A stretch of 12,782 nucleotides of DNA from JAICLL01 sp035252155 (lineage in GTDB: Bacteria > Planctomycetota > Planctomycetia > Pirellulales > JAICIG01). The DNA lies in the NCBI GenBank assembly GCA_035252155.1, contig DATFDL010000499.1:1-12782 (forward strand), in the 5' to 3' direction. Each line of letters opens with the position of its first letter. Position 1 is the stretch's first letter. This document shows, in pieces, positions 6,462 through 12,782 of the stretch. Under the pieces are notes generated by a model. That model worked only from the letters and a program-made list of their open reading frames with translations, did not search any database and was not told where the DNA came from. The translations under genes and the position numbers were made by a program.

Positions 6462-8525
6462 ATGTCTCGCCACTTCGCGGCAAGTCTCCTGATCGGTTTG
6501 TTGTCGGTAACGGCCGGCGCGGATGAGCAACCCGCGCAACCGCATAAAATCGGCCTTCAGCCGGGCGCCGACGCGGACCAGCGAGCCGAGGCCTTTCGGC
6601 AACACGTCGCTCCGGTGCTCACCAAATACTGCTTCGATTGTCATGGCGACGGCGCCGCGACGGCCGAAGTGGCCTTCGATCAATTCACCTCCGATGCCCA
6701 GCTTCTGCAGAGCCGCGAGCTGTGGTGGAAGGCCCTCAAACAACTGCGGGCTGGCTTCATGCCACCGCAAGGCGAGCCACGCCCGTCGGCCGACGAGCTC
6801 ACCCAACTGGAGAACTGGATCAAAATCGCGGTCTTCGAGATCGATCCGCAAAATCCCGATCCGGGCCGCGTGACGCTCCGCCGGCTGAATCGAGTCGAAT
6901 ATCGAAACACGATTCGCGATCTGGTCGGCGTCGAGTTCGACACCGCCGGCGAGTTCCCGGCCGACGACACCGGCTACGGCTTCGACAATATCGGCGACGT
7001 GCTGACGATGTCGCCGCTGCTGTTCGAGAAGTACGTCGCCGCGGCCGAAGCCATCGTCCAGCAGCCAGGCTTCAAGCAGCTTTTCTCCGGCGACATTCCT
7101 CAGACCGACGCCGAACGCCGCCAGTATGCCGGCGAAATCCTCTCGCACTTTGCCAGCCGTGCCTTTCGCCGTCCCGCCGAACCGGAAACCGTCGAGCGGC
7201 TGGTCGATCTCGCCCTCGACGCGGCGGGCCAACCGGGACGAACCTTCGAAGCAGGCATCGCCCGCGCCGTCACGGCCCTATTAGCTTCGCCGCGGTTTCT
7301 GTTTCGCGAAGAAATGGTCGAAGCCGCGCCGTCGCCGACACACCCGCTCGTCGACGAATATGCGCTGGCCACGCGGCTGTCGTATTTTTTGTGGTCGACC
7401 ATGCCCGACGACGAGCTTTTTGCGCTCGCCGCCGAGCATAAGCTGCGCGAGAACCTTTCGGCGCAAGTGCGGCGGATGTTGTCCGATCCGCGCTCGAAGC
7501 AATTCATTCGCAATTTCACCGGGCAGTGGTTGCAAACGCGCGACATCGAGTCGGTGCCCATCAACGCCTTCGCCGTGATTTCGGGCGACCGGCCGCCCGA
7601 TCCCGAGGCGCAGCAGCGGCGGACCCGGTTTCGCGAGCTGCGCAGCAAGCCGCTCGAAAGCTTGACCGCCGAAGAAAAGGCGGAGCTCGACGCCGCTCTG
7701 GCCGCATTTCGCGCAGGAAGGGGACGCTTCCGGCAGTTTGAATTGAACGGCGAGTTGCGGCGGGCGATGCGCGACGAGACCGAAATGCACTTCGCGCATC
7801 TCGTGCAAGAAGACCGCAGCCTGCTGGAGCTGATCGAGTGCGACTATGCCTTTTTGAACGAGCGGCTGGCCAAGCACTACGGCATCGAGGGCGTGGAGGG
7901 CGACCAGATGCGCCTCGTACGGCTGCCGCCCGACAGTCCCCGCGGCGGAGTGCTGACGCAAGGCACAGTGCTGGCCGTGACCTCGAATCCCGACCGCACG
8001 TCGCCTGTCAAACGTGGGCTGTTTATCCTCGAAAACCTGCTGGGCACGCCCCCCCCACCGCCGCCGCCCAATTTGCCGACTTTGGAAGACGCGGCCAAGC
8101 AACTGGGCGAACGGCCGACCCTCCGCCAGCAACTTGAGCTGCACCGGGCCCAGCCGCTGTGCCATTCCTGCCACAATCGGCTCGATCCGCTCGGGCTGGC
8201 TCTGGAAGATTTTAATGCCCTGGGGATGCTCCGCGAAAGCCGCCCAGATCACGTGATCGACACCTCCGGCACGCTGCTGAGCGGCGAATCGTTTAAAAAT
8301 AGCCGCGAACTGAAGCATATTCTGGCCACCGAACGCCGCCGCGATTTTTACCGCTGTCTGACCGAAAAACTGCTCACCTACGCCTTGGGGCGGGGCCTCG
8401 ATTATTACGATGTCTATACCGTGGACGACCTCGTCGACCGGCTGGACCGTGAAAACGGGCGTGCAATGGTATTGATTTCTGGTATCATCGAGTCGGCCCC
8501 GTTTCAACGCCGCCGCCACCAGTAG
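6462..8525 (+). CDS. Exported diheme PSCyt/PSD-domain protein (DUF1587-1595-1592-1588-1585)
   Basis: This is a large secreted cytochrome-type protein typical of planctomycetes, 687 residues, function unknown. Domain order is a signal peptide (1-20), PSCyt1-like domain with heme site CFDCH (57-61) and possible axial Met100 (FMPPQ), PSD3/DUF1587 (about 137-199, RLNRVEYRNTIRDLVG), PSD5/DUF1595 (225-282), PSD4/DUF1592 (301-475), PSCyt3/DUF1588 (488-588) and PSD2/DUF1585 (about 600-684, ending IIESAPFQRRR). PSCyt3 carries a second heme site CHSCH (567-571) and the usual proline tract after LGT. A charged insert of about 50 residues (375-426) interrupts PSD4. The ATG at 6462 starts the signal peptide; an in-frame ATG at 6399 would add 21 polar residues. 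Neither has a clear ribosome binding site. A weak promoter-like pair TTGAAG (6364-6369) and TAGACT (6388-6393), 18 bp apart, precedes it. It pairs with the downstream HXXSHH gene and is divergent from the ceramidase-like gene. Confidence 0.92.
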   Translation: MSRHFAASLLIGLLSVTAGADEQPAQPHKIGLQPGADADQRAEAFRQHVAPVLTKYCFDCHGDGAATAEVAFDQFTSDAQLLQSRELWWKALKQLRAGFMPPQGEPRPSADELTQLENWIKIAVFEIDPQNPDPGRVTLRRLNRVEYRNTIRDLVGVEFDTAGEFPADDTGYGFDNIGDVLTMSPLLFEKYVAAAEAIVQQPGFKQLFSGDIPQTDAERRQYAGEILSHFASRAFRRPAEPETVERLVDLALDAAGQPGRTFEAGIARAVTALLASPRFLFREEMVEAAPSPTHPLVDEYALATRLSYFLWSTMPDDELFALAAEHKLRENLSAQVRRMLSDPRSKQFIRNFTGQWLQTRDIESVPINAFAVISGDRPPDPEAQQRRTRFRELRSKPLESLTAEEKAELDAALAAFRAGRGRFRQFELNGELRRAMRDETEMHFAHLVQEDRSLLELIECDYAFLNERLAKHYGIEGVEGDQMRLVRLPPDSPRGGVLTQGTVLAVTSNPDRTSPVKRGLFILENLLGTPPPPPPPNLPTLEDAAKQLGERPTLRQQLELHRAQPLCHSCHNRLDPLGLALEDFNALGMLRESRPDHVIDTSGTLLSGESFKNSRELKHILATERRRDFYRCLTEKLLTYALGRGLDYYDVYTVDDLVDRLDRENGRAMVLISGIIESAPFQRRRHQ

Positions 8526-8549
8526 AACGGAATTCATTCCGTTCCGCTC
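8521..8549 (+). repeat. 29-bp tandem repeat, copy 1 (supplies a stop codon)
   Basis: The unit begins agtagaacggaattcattcc and is followed immediately by a second copy differing at one base (unit position 27, c/t). Inside it, GAACGGAATTCATTCCGTTC (8525-8544) is a perfect 9-bp inverted repeat around a 2-nt centre. The TAG at 8523-8525, part of this copy, is the stop codon of the PSCyt/PSD gene. Confidence 0.9.
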
Positions 8550-8578
8550 AGTAGAACGGAATTCATTCCGTTCCGTTC
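8550..8578 (+). repeat. 29-bp tandem repeat, copy 2
   Basis: The head-to-tail copy matches copy 1 at 28 of 29 positions, and its internal perfect palindrome lies at 8554-8573. It sits entirely in the spacer between the PSCyt/PSD and HXXSHH genes. Confidence 0.9.
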
Positions 8579-8590
8579 GTACCGCGGCGG

Positions 8591-8619
8591 CGACGGAAAC
8601 GGAGTAAATTCCGTTCTAC
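8591..8619 (-). repeat. Diverged third copy of the 29-bp unit, inverted
   Basis: Read on the minus strand this stretch begins gtagaacggaatt, like the tandem units, then diverges (tactccg in place of cattccg). It could pair with either upstream copy to give a long hairpin in the dicistronic RNA. An 11-bp piece of it, cgttctacgag (8612-8622), recurs at 8632-8642 and runs into the next gene's ribosome binding site. Confidence 0.75.
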
Positions 8620-8640
8620 GAGAATCAATAGCGTTCTACG

Positions 8641-8645
8641 AGGAG
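8641..8645 (+). promoter_or_regulatory. Ribosome binding site of the HXXSHH gene
   Basis: AGGAG lies 6 nt before the ATG at 8652. Its first two bases overlap the second cgttctacgag repeat (8632-8642), so folding of the repeat region could affect access to it (inference). Confidence 0.75.
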
Positions 8646-8651
8646 CGAAGC

Positions 8652-10019
8652 ATGAACCACCGTCCGTTGGGCGTCGATCGCCGGCGTTTTTTACGGGGCG
8701 TGGGAGCGGCGATTGCCCTGCCGGCCTTCGAGTCGCTGCGGTCGGTTCCGCTTTGGGCCGCCGAAGCTGCGCGGCCATTGGCGACCACGGCCAGCGGTGC
8801 GCCACTGCGCACGGCGTTCGTCTTCTTTCCCAACGGCGCCATTCCCGACGCCTGGTGGCCGCAGGGCGAAGGCAGCGAGTTTCAATGGAGCCGCACGCTC
8901 CAGCCGCTCGAACCGTTCAAGGACTTCGTGCAAGTGATGGGCGGCCTCGATCACCAGAATGCCGAACCGGGGCCCGACGGCGCCGGCGACCATGCCCGTG
9001 GCGGCGGCACGTTCTTGACCGGCGTGCGGCTGAAAAAGAGCGCCACCGACATCCGGGCAGGTATCTCGATCGACCAGGTGCTCGCACGTGAAGTCGGCCA
9101 TCTGACGCGGTTGTCGTCGCTCGAACTCACCTGCGACGCCGTGCGCAAATCGGGGGCGTGCGATTCGGGCTATGCCTGTGCCTATCAATTCAATCTCTCG
9201 TGGAGCTCGCCGACGACGCCCATGACGCCCGAGGCCAACCCACGGCTGGCCTTCGAGCGGCTGTTTGGCGAAGGCCCGCCGGGCCAGCGCCAGGCAAACC
9301 TGCAGCGGCGGCGGCAAGAACAACGCTCGGTGCTCGACTTCGTCCGCGAAGACGCCAAAGCGATGCAACGACGGCTGGCGGCCCGCGACAATGACAAGCT
9401 CGACCAATACCTCACGGGCATCCGCGAGATCGAAACGCGCATCGCCAAGGCCGAGACGTTCGGCGAAAGCCCAGATCCAGGCATTGAGGCGCCCACCGGC
9501 GTGCCCGCCGACTACGCCGAGCATGTGCAACTGATGTACGACCTGTTGCTGCTTGCGTTTCAGAGCGATTCGACGCGCGTCGGCACGTTGCTTTTGGCGC
9601 ACGACGGCAGCAATCGGCCGTTCGAGGACATCGGCATTACCGAAGGTCACCACGATCTGACGCACCATCAAAATCGCCCCGAATGGATTCAAAAAGTGAG
9701 CGAGATCGATCTCTGGTACGCGCGGCAATTTGCCCGGTTTCTCGATCGGCTAAGTAAGACAACCGACGTCGATGGCAAATCGCTGCTGCACAACTCGATG
9801 ATCGTCTACGGCGGCGGCAACGCCGATGCCAACCGGCACACTCACAGCAACCTGCCGATCGTGCTGGCGGGCGCCGGCGGCGGCTCGCTGCGAACCGGCC
9901 GATACCTGAAGCACGGCTCGCAGCCGGTCAGCAACCTGTTCTTGAGCCTGGCCGACCGTTGCGGGCTGCCATCGCTCGATCAATTTGGCGACTCCACCGG
10001 CCGCTTAGGGGATATTTAG
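8652..10019 (+). CDS. Tat-exported HXXSHH-family protein (DUF1552)
   Basis: The 455-residue protein belongs to the HXXSHH (DUF1552) family, which almost always accompanies PSCyt/PSD proteins in planctomycetes. Its biochemical role is unknown. The N-terminus has a twin-arginine signal, DRRRFLRGVGAAIALPAF (9-26), implying export of a folded, probably cofactor-bound protein. The family motif appears as GHHDLTHHQ (332-340), with Thr in place of the usual Ser. Other conserved stretches are FFPNGAIPDAWWP (58-70), GDHARGGGTFLTG (112-124), LTCDAV (159-164) and GGGNADANRHTHSNLPIVLAG (387-407). The many histidines in GHHDLTHH and NRHTHSN suggest metal binding (inference). The ATG has AGGAG at good spacing. 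It lies 126 nt after the PSCyt/PSD gene in the same direction, with the tandem repeat between them, so one transcript is likely. Confidence 0.93.
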   Translation: MNHRPLGVDRRRFLRGVGAAIALPAFESLRSVPLWAAEAARPLATTASGAPLRTAFVFFPNGAIPDAWWPQGEGSEFQWSRTLQPLEPFKDFVQVMGGLDHQNAEPGPDGAGDHARGGGTFLTGVRLKKSATDIRAGISIDQVLAREVGHLTRLSSLELTCDAVRKSGACDSGYACAYQFNLSWSSPTTPMTPEANPRLAFERLFGEGPPGQRQANLQRRRQEQRSVLDFVREDAKAMQRRLAARDNDKLDQYLTGIREIETRIAKAETFGESPDPGIEAPTGVPADYAEHVQLMYDLLLLAFQSDSTRVGTLLLAHDGSNRPFEDIGITEGHHDLTHHQNRPEWIQKVSEIDLWYARQFARFLDRLSKTTDVDGKSLLHNSMIVYGGGNADANRHTHSNLPIVLAGAGGGSLRTGRYLKHGSQPVSNLFLSLADRCGLPSLDQFGDSTGRLGDI

Positions 10020-10055
10020 AGTCCCCACGCGACTCCCACGCGTGAGCGAGGCGGT

Positions 10056-10092
10056 GTCGGTGGCTGGGGCAGAGCGTTGGCGATGACCCGGC
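10056..10092 (+). repeat. Half-copy of the large palindrome seen at 2870
   Basis: The stretch starts gtcggtggctggggcagag and ends atgacccggc. It matches the left arm at 2870-2906 in 32 of 37 positions, but the complementary right arm is missing, so no long hairpin forms here. Two copies 7 kb apart in unrelated spacers indicate a dispersed element, here decayed or truncated. Confidence 0.8.
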
Positions 10093-10135
10093 GAATGAAT
10101 CGTTCGTTACGATTTCCTATGTGGAACCGGAAGAC

Positions 10136-10651
10136 TTAGGACGAGTACTCACCGCTATCCCAGGGAGGGTGGAACATCATATCCAACGGTTCGAGCATGA
10201 CCCAGTCGGAATCGGCCATGCCCGATTCCGCATCGGGCTCTTCCTCGCTTTGCTCATAGAACAACCCGTGCGTTATGCCGTCAATCTCGATGGAAAACAA
10301 CCGAACGTGAATATCGCAAAGTGCCGGTTGGCGGCCCGCCGCGAACTCAGAAAGCATATCTTGCAATTGTTGAAACGCCTTAGCACCCGCGACAACCCTC
10401 CCTTCAATGTCAAATCCGCCCAACCGGGATTCGCTATCTATGTGGTTTCCATCGGAGTCGAACTGGTGCAGCACCGCCAGCCACCGCTTCTTAAATTGCG
10501 CGTCTTCACCTAGGTAATGCTTCAGGCCTGTCGGGAATGCGCCGGTGACGAACGCCATGAACTGCGTGCCGTCTTGCAAGCGCCCGACACAATCAAATCG
10601 GCAGTCGTCGGGGCCTTCGTAGGGAATTCGTAGTTTTTCAGGTCTGGCCAT
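10136..10651 (-). CDS. Small cytoplasmic protein of unknown function
   Basis: The 171-residue product has no signal peptide or membrane segment. It looks like one compact alpha/beta domain with an acidic stretch (EQSEEEPDAES) near the C-terminus. Notable motifs are GTQFMAFVTGAFP, KKRWLAVLHQFDSDGNHIDS, DIHVRLFSIEIDG and a closing FHPPWDSGEYSS. From memory this pattern resembles small bacterial proteins auto-annotated as HycA-like formate hydrogenlyase regulators. I could not check that, and no hydrogenlyase genes are nearby, so no function is assigned. The ATG at 10651 was preferred over one at 10672 because the longer version starts inside the tandem-repeat tract; the ribosome binding site is weak either way. 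GC content, judged by eye on a few stretches, is about 54%, below the neighbours. It converges on the HXXSHH gene. Confidence 0.7.
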   Translation of the reverse strand: MARPEKLRIPYEGPDDCRFDCVGRLQDGTQFMAFVTGAFPTGLKHYLGEDAQFKKRWLAVLHQFDSDGNHIDSESRLGGFDIEGRVVAGAKAFQQLQDMLSEFAAGRQPALCDIHVRLFSIEIDGITHGLFYEQSEEEPDAESGMADSDWVMLEPLDMMFHPPWDSGEYSS

Positions 10652-10653
10652 GG

Positions 10654-10742
10654 CTTCGCCCTGTCGCCCCATCGCCCCATCGCCCCATCGCCTCTTCGCC
10701 GTGTCGCCCTGACGCCCCCTCGCCTCTTCGCCGTGTCGCCCT
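10654..10742. repeat. GC-rich tandem-repeat tract upstream of the small unknown gene
   Basis: Three perfect copies of tcgcccca (10664-10687) run into a 23-bp unit beginning tcgcctcttcgccgtgtcg. That unit occurs twice without mismatch, at 10688-10710 and 10720-10742 (32-bp period). The tract fills most of the spacer between the small gene and RNase R, which are both on the minus strand, so it probably lies in the small gene's leader or promoter region. Octamer slippage could change copy number. Confidence 0.85.
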
Positions 10743-10780
10743 CTTGCCCTCGTTCATCCCCAACTGCCACTCACATCGCT

Positions 10781-10801
10781 CCGGCACAAGGCCGGTAGCT
10801 A
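10781..10801 (-). repeat. Short GC hairpin overlapping the RNase R stop codon
   Basis: CCGGC (10781-10785) and GCCGG (10791-10795) form a 5-bp stem around acaag. On the minus strand the element reads TAGCTACCGGCCTTGTG, beginning with the RNase R stop codon. It closely matches the element at the redoxin-fusion stop (2963-2987). No T-run follows the stem. Confidence 0.55.
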
Positions 10802-12782
10802 GCGGCGCTTCTTCTTGCGCGGCCGTGCGGTGCGCTCGGTGTCGACTTTGACCACGCGACGCTTTTTCACAGCCTGTCCATCGCCGGCCGCTTTCGAGGC
10901 GCGCGGCGACTTCGGCCGGCGCTTCGGCTCGGCCTTGCGGGCCTCACCGCCGCGCGGCGCCGCTCGACCACGCCGCTCGACTAATCGAAAGTCCAGCTCG
11001 CGGCGGTCGACGTCGACCTGGGCCACCACCACCCGCACTCGGTCGCCCAGGCGGAATTGATTGCCGGAACGGCGCCCGGCCAGCGTGTGCGTCCGCCGGT
11101 CGTATTGATAAAAATCGTCGGCCAGCGAGGTGACGTGAATCAGCCCCTCGGCCGGCAGCTCGATGCCCTGGGCAAACAGCCCGTATTGCTCGACGCCGGT
11201 GATGATCGCGTCGAGCTCCATCCCCACCCGCTCGCTCAGATAGTTGAGCAGCTTGATCTTGGTCAGCTCACGCTCGGCTTCTTCGGCGTGCTGCTCGCGC
11301 TCGGAGCAGTGCTCGCCCAGCACGGCCAGTTCCGAAAAATCGTTGCGCGGCTTTTGCCCCGTGAGCAGAGCGTCGATCAGCCGATGGATTGTCAGGTCGG
11401 GATAGCGGCGAATCGGCGAAGTGAAATGGCAATAGCAATCGCTGGCTAAGGCGTAATGGCCTTCTTCCTCCGGGCTGTAGACCGCCCGTTGCAGGCTGCG
11501 GAGCACCGCATAATTGACGGCGTGCTGTTGCGGTTGGCCGGCGACCTGGCTGAGCAGCCGCTGCAGCTCGAAGCGGCTTTGCAAGCTTTCGGTCTCGAAG
11601 CCCAGCGCCGCCACGAACTCGCCGAGAGCTTGCAGCTTGCGCGGGTCTGGCGAGTGATGCACCCGGCGGAGAAAATACCACTGCGCCTCGGCCAGCCGCT
11701 CGGCCACCGCCTCATTGGCCGCCAACATAAACTCTTCGATGATCTGATGGCTTTCGGTGTTCACCACCTTGTGCGCCCCGACCACGCGGCCGTGCTTGTC
11801 GAGATCGACCTTGATCTCGTCGATCGACAGCTCCAGCGAGCCGCGCTCGGTGCGCCGCCGCCGCAAGATCATCGCCAGCTCGTGCATCCGGCCCAGCAGC
11901 TCGTTGACGTGCGGCGTGAGCTTCGCCCGCCAGGCGGCCCGATCGGCCAGGTAATCGTCGATCTCTTCATACGTGAACCGCCGCTTGCTCTTGATGGCCG
12001 CCGAATGAAACTGGGCGGCCACCGGCACGCCCTCGGGCGTGAACTCTAAAAAAACCGTCTTGGTGTACCGCACCCGGTCGGGCTGCAAACTGGCCAGCCC
12101 GTTCGAGATGATTTCGGGCAGCATCGGAATCACGCGGTCGGGCAGGTAGACGCTGGTGGCGCGGTCGTGGGCGGCCCGGTCGAGCGGCGACCGCGGACGC
12201 ACGAAGTGCGACACGTCGGCGATATGTACGCCCAACAGCCAATGCCCGTTCGGCTCGCGCCGCAGCGAGATCGCATCGTCAAAATCTCGCGCGTCGATCG
12301 GGTCGATCGTGACGATCGTCTCTTCGGTCAAATCGAGCCGGCCGGCCAGATTGGTTTCGTCGAAGGCGTCGGCCTCGTCGCGGGCGGCTGCGAGCACGTC
12401 GGACTCGAACGCCTCGGTCAGGTTGAATTCGCGAATGATCGAGAGCGTATCGACGCCCGGCGCGCCGCGGCTGCCCAGCACTTCGGTGAGCACGCCTTCG
12501 CCGTCGTGCGTGTGCGTGGGAAAGCGGACCATTTCGAAGACGACCTTGTCGTCGGGCTGGGCGCTTTTGGCCCCCGGATCGCCCACAAAGATCGGCCGGG
12601 CGAAGAGCGTGCCGTCGACCTGCACCCAGCCGCTGCCGCCGCGCTCGAAGTACGTACCTACAAATTGGTGCGTCTCGCGCTCGATGACCTCAACAATGGC
12701 GCCCCGCGTGCCGCGCGATCGGCCGCCGCCGCCTTTGAGCAGCCGCACCAGCACCACATCGCCGCTGGCGGCGTCGCGGGCC
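10799..12782 (-). CDS. rnr: Ribonuclease R, 5' end outside the window
   Basis: This is a processive 3'-to-5' exoribonuclease that degrades structured RNA in the cytoplasm and takes part in RNA quality control. The 660 visible residues begin in an N-terminal cold-shock-type domain (RGAIVEVIER, QFVGTYFERG). The RNB catalytic core follows, with TIDPIDARDFDDA, whose Asp160, 166, 168 and 169 (visible numbering) are the expected metal ligands. CHFTSPIRRYPDLTIHRL lies near the RNB end and the S1 RNA-binding domain at about 519-602. A 58-residue tail (603-660) has 25 Lys/Arg, as in many RNase R C-termini. The reading frame is open to the last base of the window and continues upstream of the GTG at 12757. 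The true start and the usual N-terminal helix-turn-helix region are therefore missing, not lost by mutation. The small unknown gene lies upstream on neither strand of its promoter; it is downstream and co-directional. Confidence 0.95.
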   Translation of the reverse strand, partial: ARDAASGDVVLVRLLKGGGGRSRGTRGAIVEVIERETHQFVGTYFERGGSGWVQVDGTLFARPIFVGDPGAKSAQPDDKVVFEMVRFPTHTHDGEGVLTEVLGSRGAPGVDTLSIIREFNLTEAFESDVLAAARDEADAFDETNLAGRLDLTEETIVTIDPIDARDFDDAISLRREPNGHWLLGVHIADVSHFVRPRSPLDRAAHDRATSVYLPDRVIPMLPEIISNGLASLQPDRVRYTKTVFLEFTPEGVPVAAQFHSAAIKSKRRFTYEEIDDYLADRAAWRAKLTPHVNELLGRMHELAMILRRRRTERGSLELSIDEIKVDLDKHGRVVGAHKVVNTESHQIIEEFMLAANEAVAERLAEAQWYFLRRVHHSPDPRKLQALGEFVAALGFETESLQSRFELQRLLSQVAGQPQQHAVNYAVLRSLQRAVYSPEEEGHYALASDCYCHFTSPIRRYPDLTIHRLIDALLTGQKPRNDFSELAVLGEHCSEREQHAEEAERELTKIKLLNYLSERVGMELDAIITGVEQYGLFAQGIELPAEGLIHVTSLADDFYQYDRRTHTLAGRRSGNQFRLGDRVRVVVAQVDVDRRELDFRLVERRGRAAPRGGEARKAEPKRRPKSPRASKAAGDGQAVKKRRVVKVDTERTARPRKKKRR

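Noticed and set aside
8050..8080. C-rich tract coding for a run of prolines as a possible frameshift or slippage site
   Set aside because: The proline run after LGT is a normal feature of PSCyt3 domains, and the frame continues intact into the second heme site.
7281..8537. A 418-codon open frame on the minus strand opposite the PSCyt/PSD gene
   Set aside because: It mirrors a gene with clear domains and two heme motifs. High third-position GC keeps antisense frames open, and its product shows no recognisable domain.
8691..9728. A 345-codon open frame on the minus strand opposite the HXXSHH gene
   Set aside because: Same cause: an antisense shadow of a well-supported gene with no ribosome binding site or family motif of its own.
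10098..10114. Small hairpin AATCGT-tcgtt-ACGATT between convergent genes as an intrinsic terminator
   Set aside because: The stem is only 6 bp and AT-rich at the ends, with just three T after it on the + strand and none on the minus strand. Too weak to call.
10664..10742. Possible CRISPR-like array
   Set aside because: The units are 8 bp and 23 bp in direct succession with no regular unique spacers and no cas genes nearby. It is a simple tandem repeat.

Overview
The window looks like chromosomal DNA of a high-GC planctomycete, probably of the Pirellulales type. The main reason is a pair of secreted proteins with the planctomycete-expanded domain sets PSCyt1/PSD3/PSD5/PSD4/PSCyt3/PSD2 (old names DUF1587, 1595, 1592, 1588, 1585) and HXXSHH (DUF1552). 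Other pointers are a multi-domain redoxin/cytochrome c/copper-oxygenase fusion, a ceramidase-like secreted hydrolase, and palindromic repeats in most gene spacers. This assignment rests on recognising the families, not on a database search.

Layout. (1) Positions 93-2840 (+) hold secY-adk-map, tightly packed (13 and 2 nt gaps): the distal part of a ribosomal-protein (spc-type) operon. No infA, rpmJ or rpsM follows. Positions 1-92 are a pyrimidine-rich leader with no recognisable gene end. (2) Positions 2841-2984 hold a large near-perfect hairpin and a small GC hairpin between convergent genes. (3) Positions 2985-6317 (-) hold the redoxin/cytochrome c/copper type II monooxygenase-like fusion and, upstream of it, a neutral-ceramidase-like protein. 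A nested palindrome separates them. (4) Positions 6462-10019 (+) are divergent from that pair: a diheme PSCyt/PSD protein and a Tat-exported HXXSHH protein, separated by a 29-bp tandem repeat plus an inverted third copy. (5) Positions 10136-10651 (-) hold a small gene of unknown function behind a GC-rich tandem-repeat tract. (6) Positions 10799-12782 (-) hold RNase R, whose 5' end runs off the window.

How the genes fit together. secY, adk and map are housekeeping genes: protein export, nucleotide balance and N-terminal methionine removal. The four central genes all encode proteins with export signals. Three of them carry heme c sites, copper-ligand motifs or metal-type His motifs, which suggests a periplasmic redox/hydrolytic module of unknown substrate. 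That link is inferred from adjacency and shared export only. RNase R and the small gene look unrelated to it.

The most unusual non-coding signal is that palindromic or repeated elements abut or contain the stop codons of four of the nine genes. The window has at least four distinct repeat types, two of which occur more than once.
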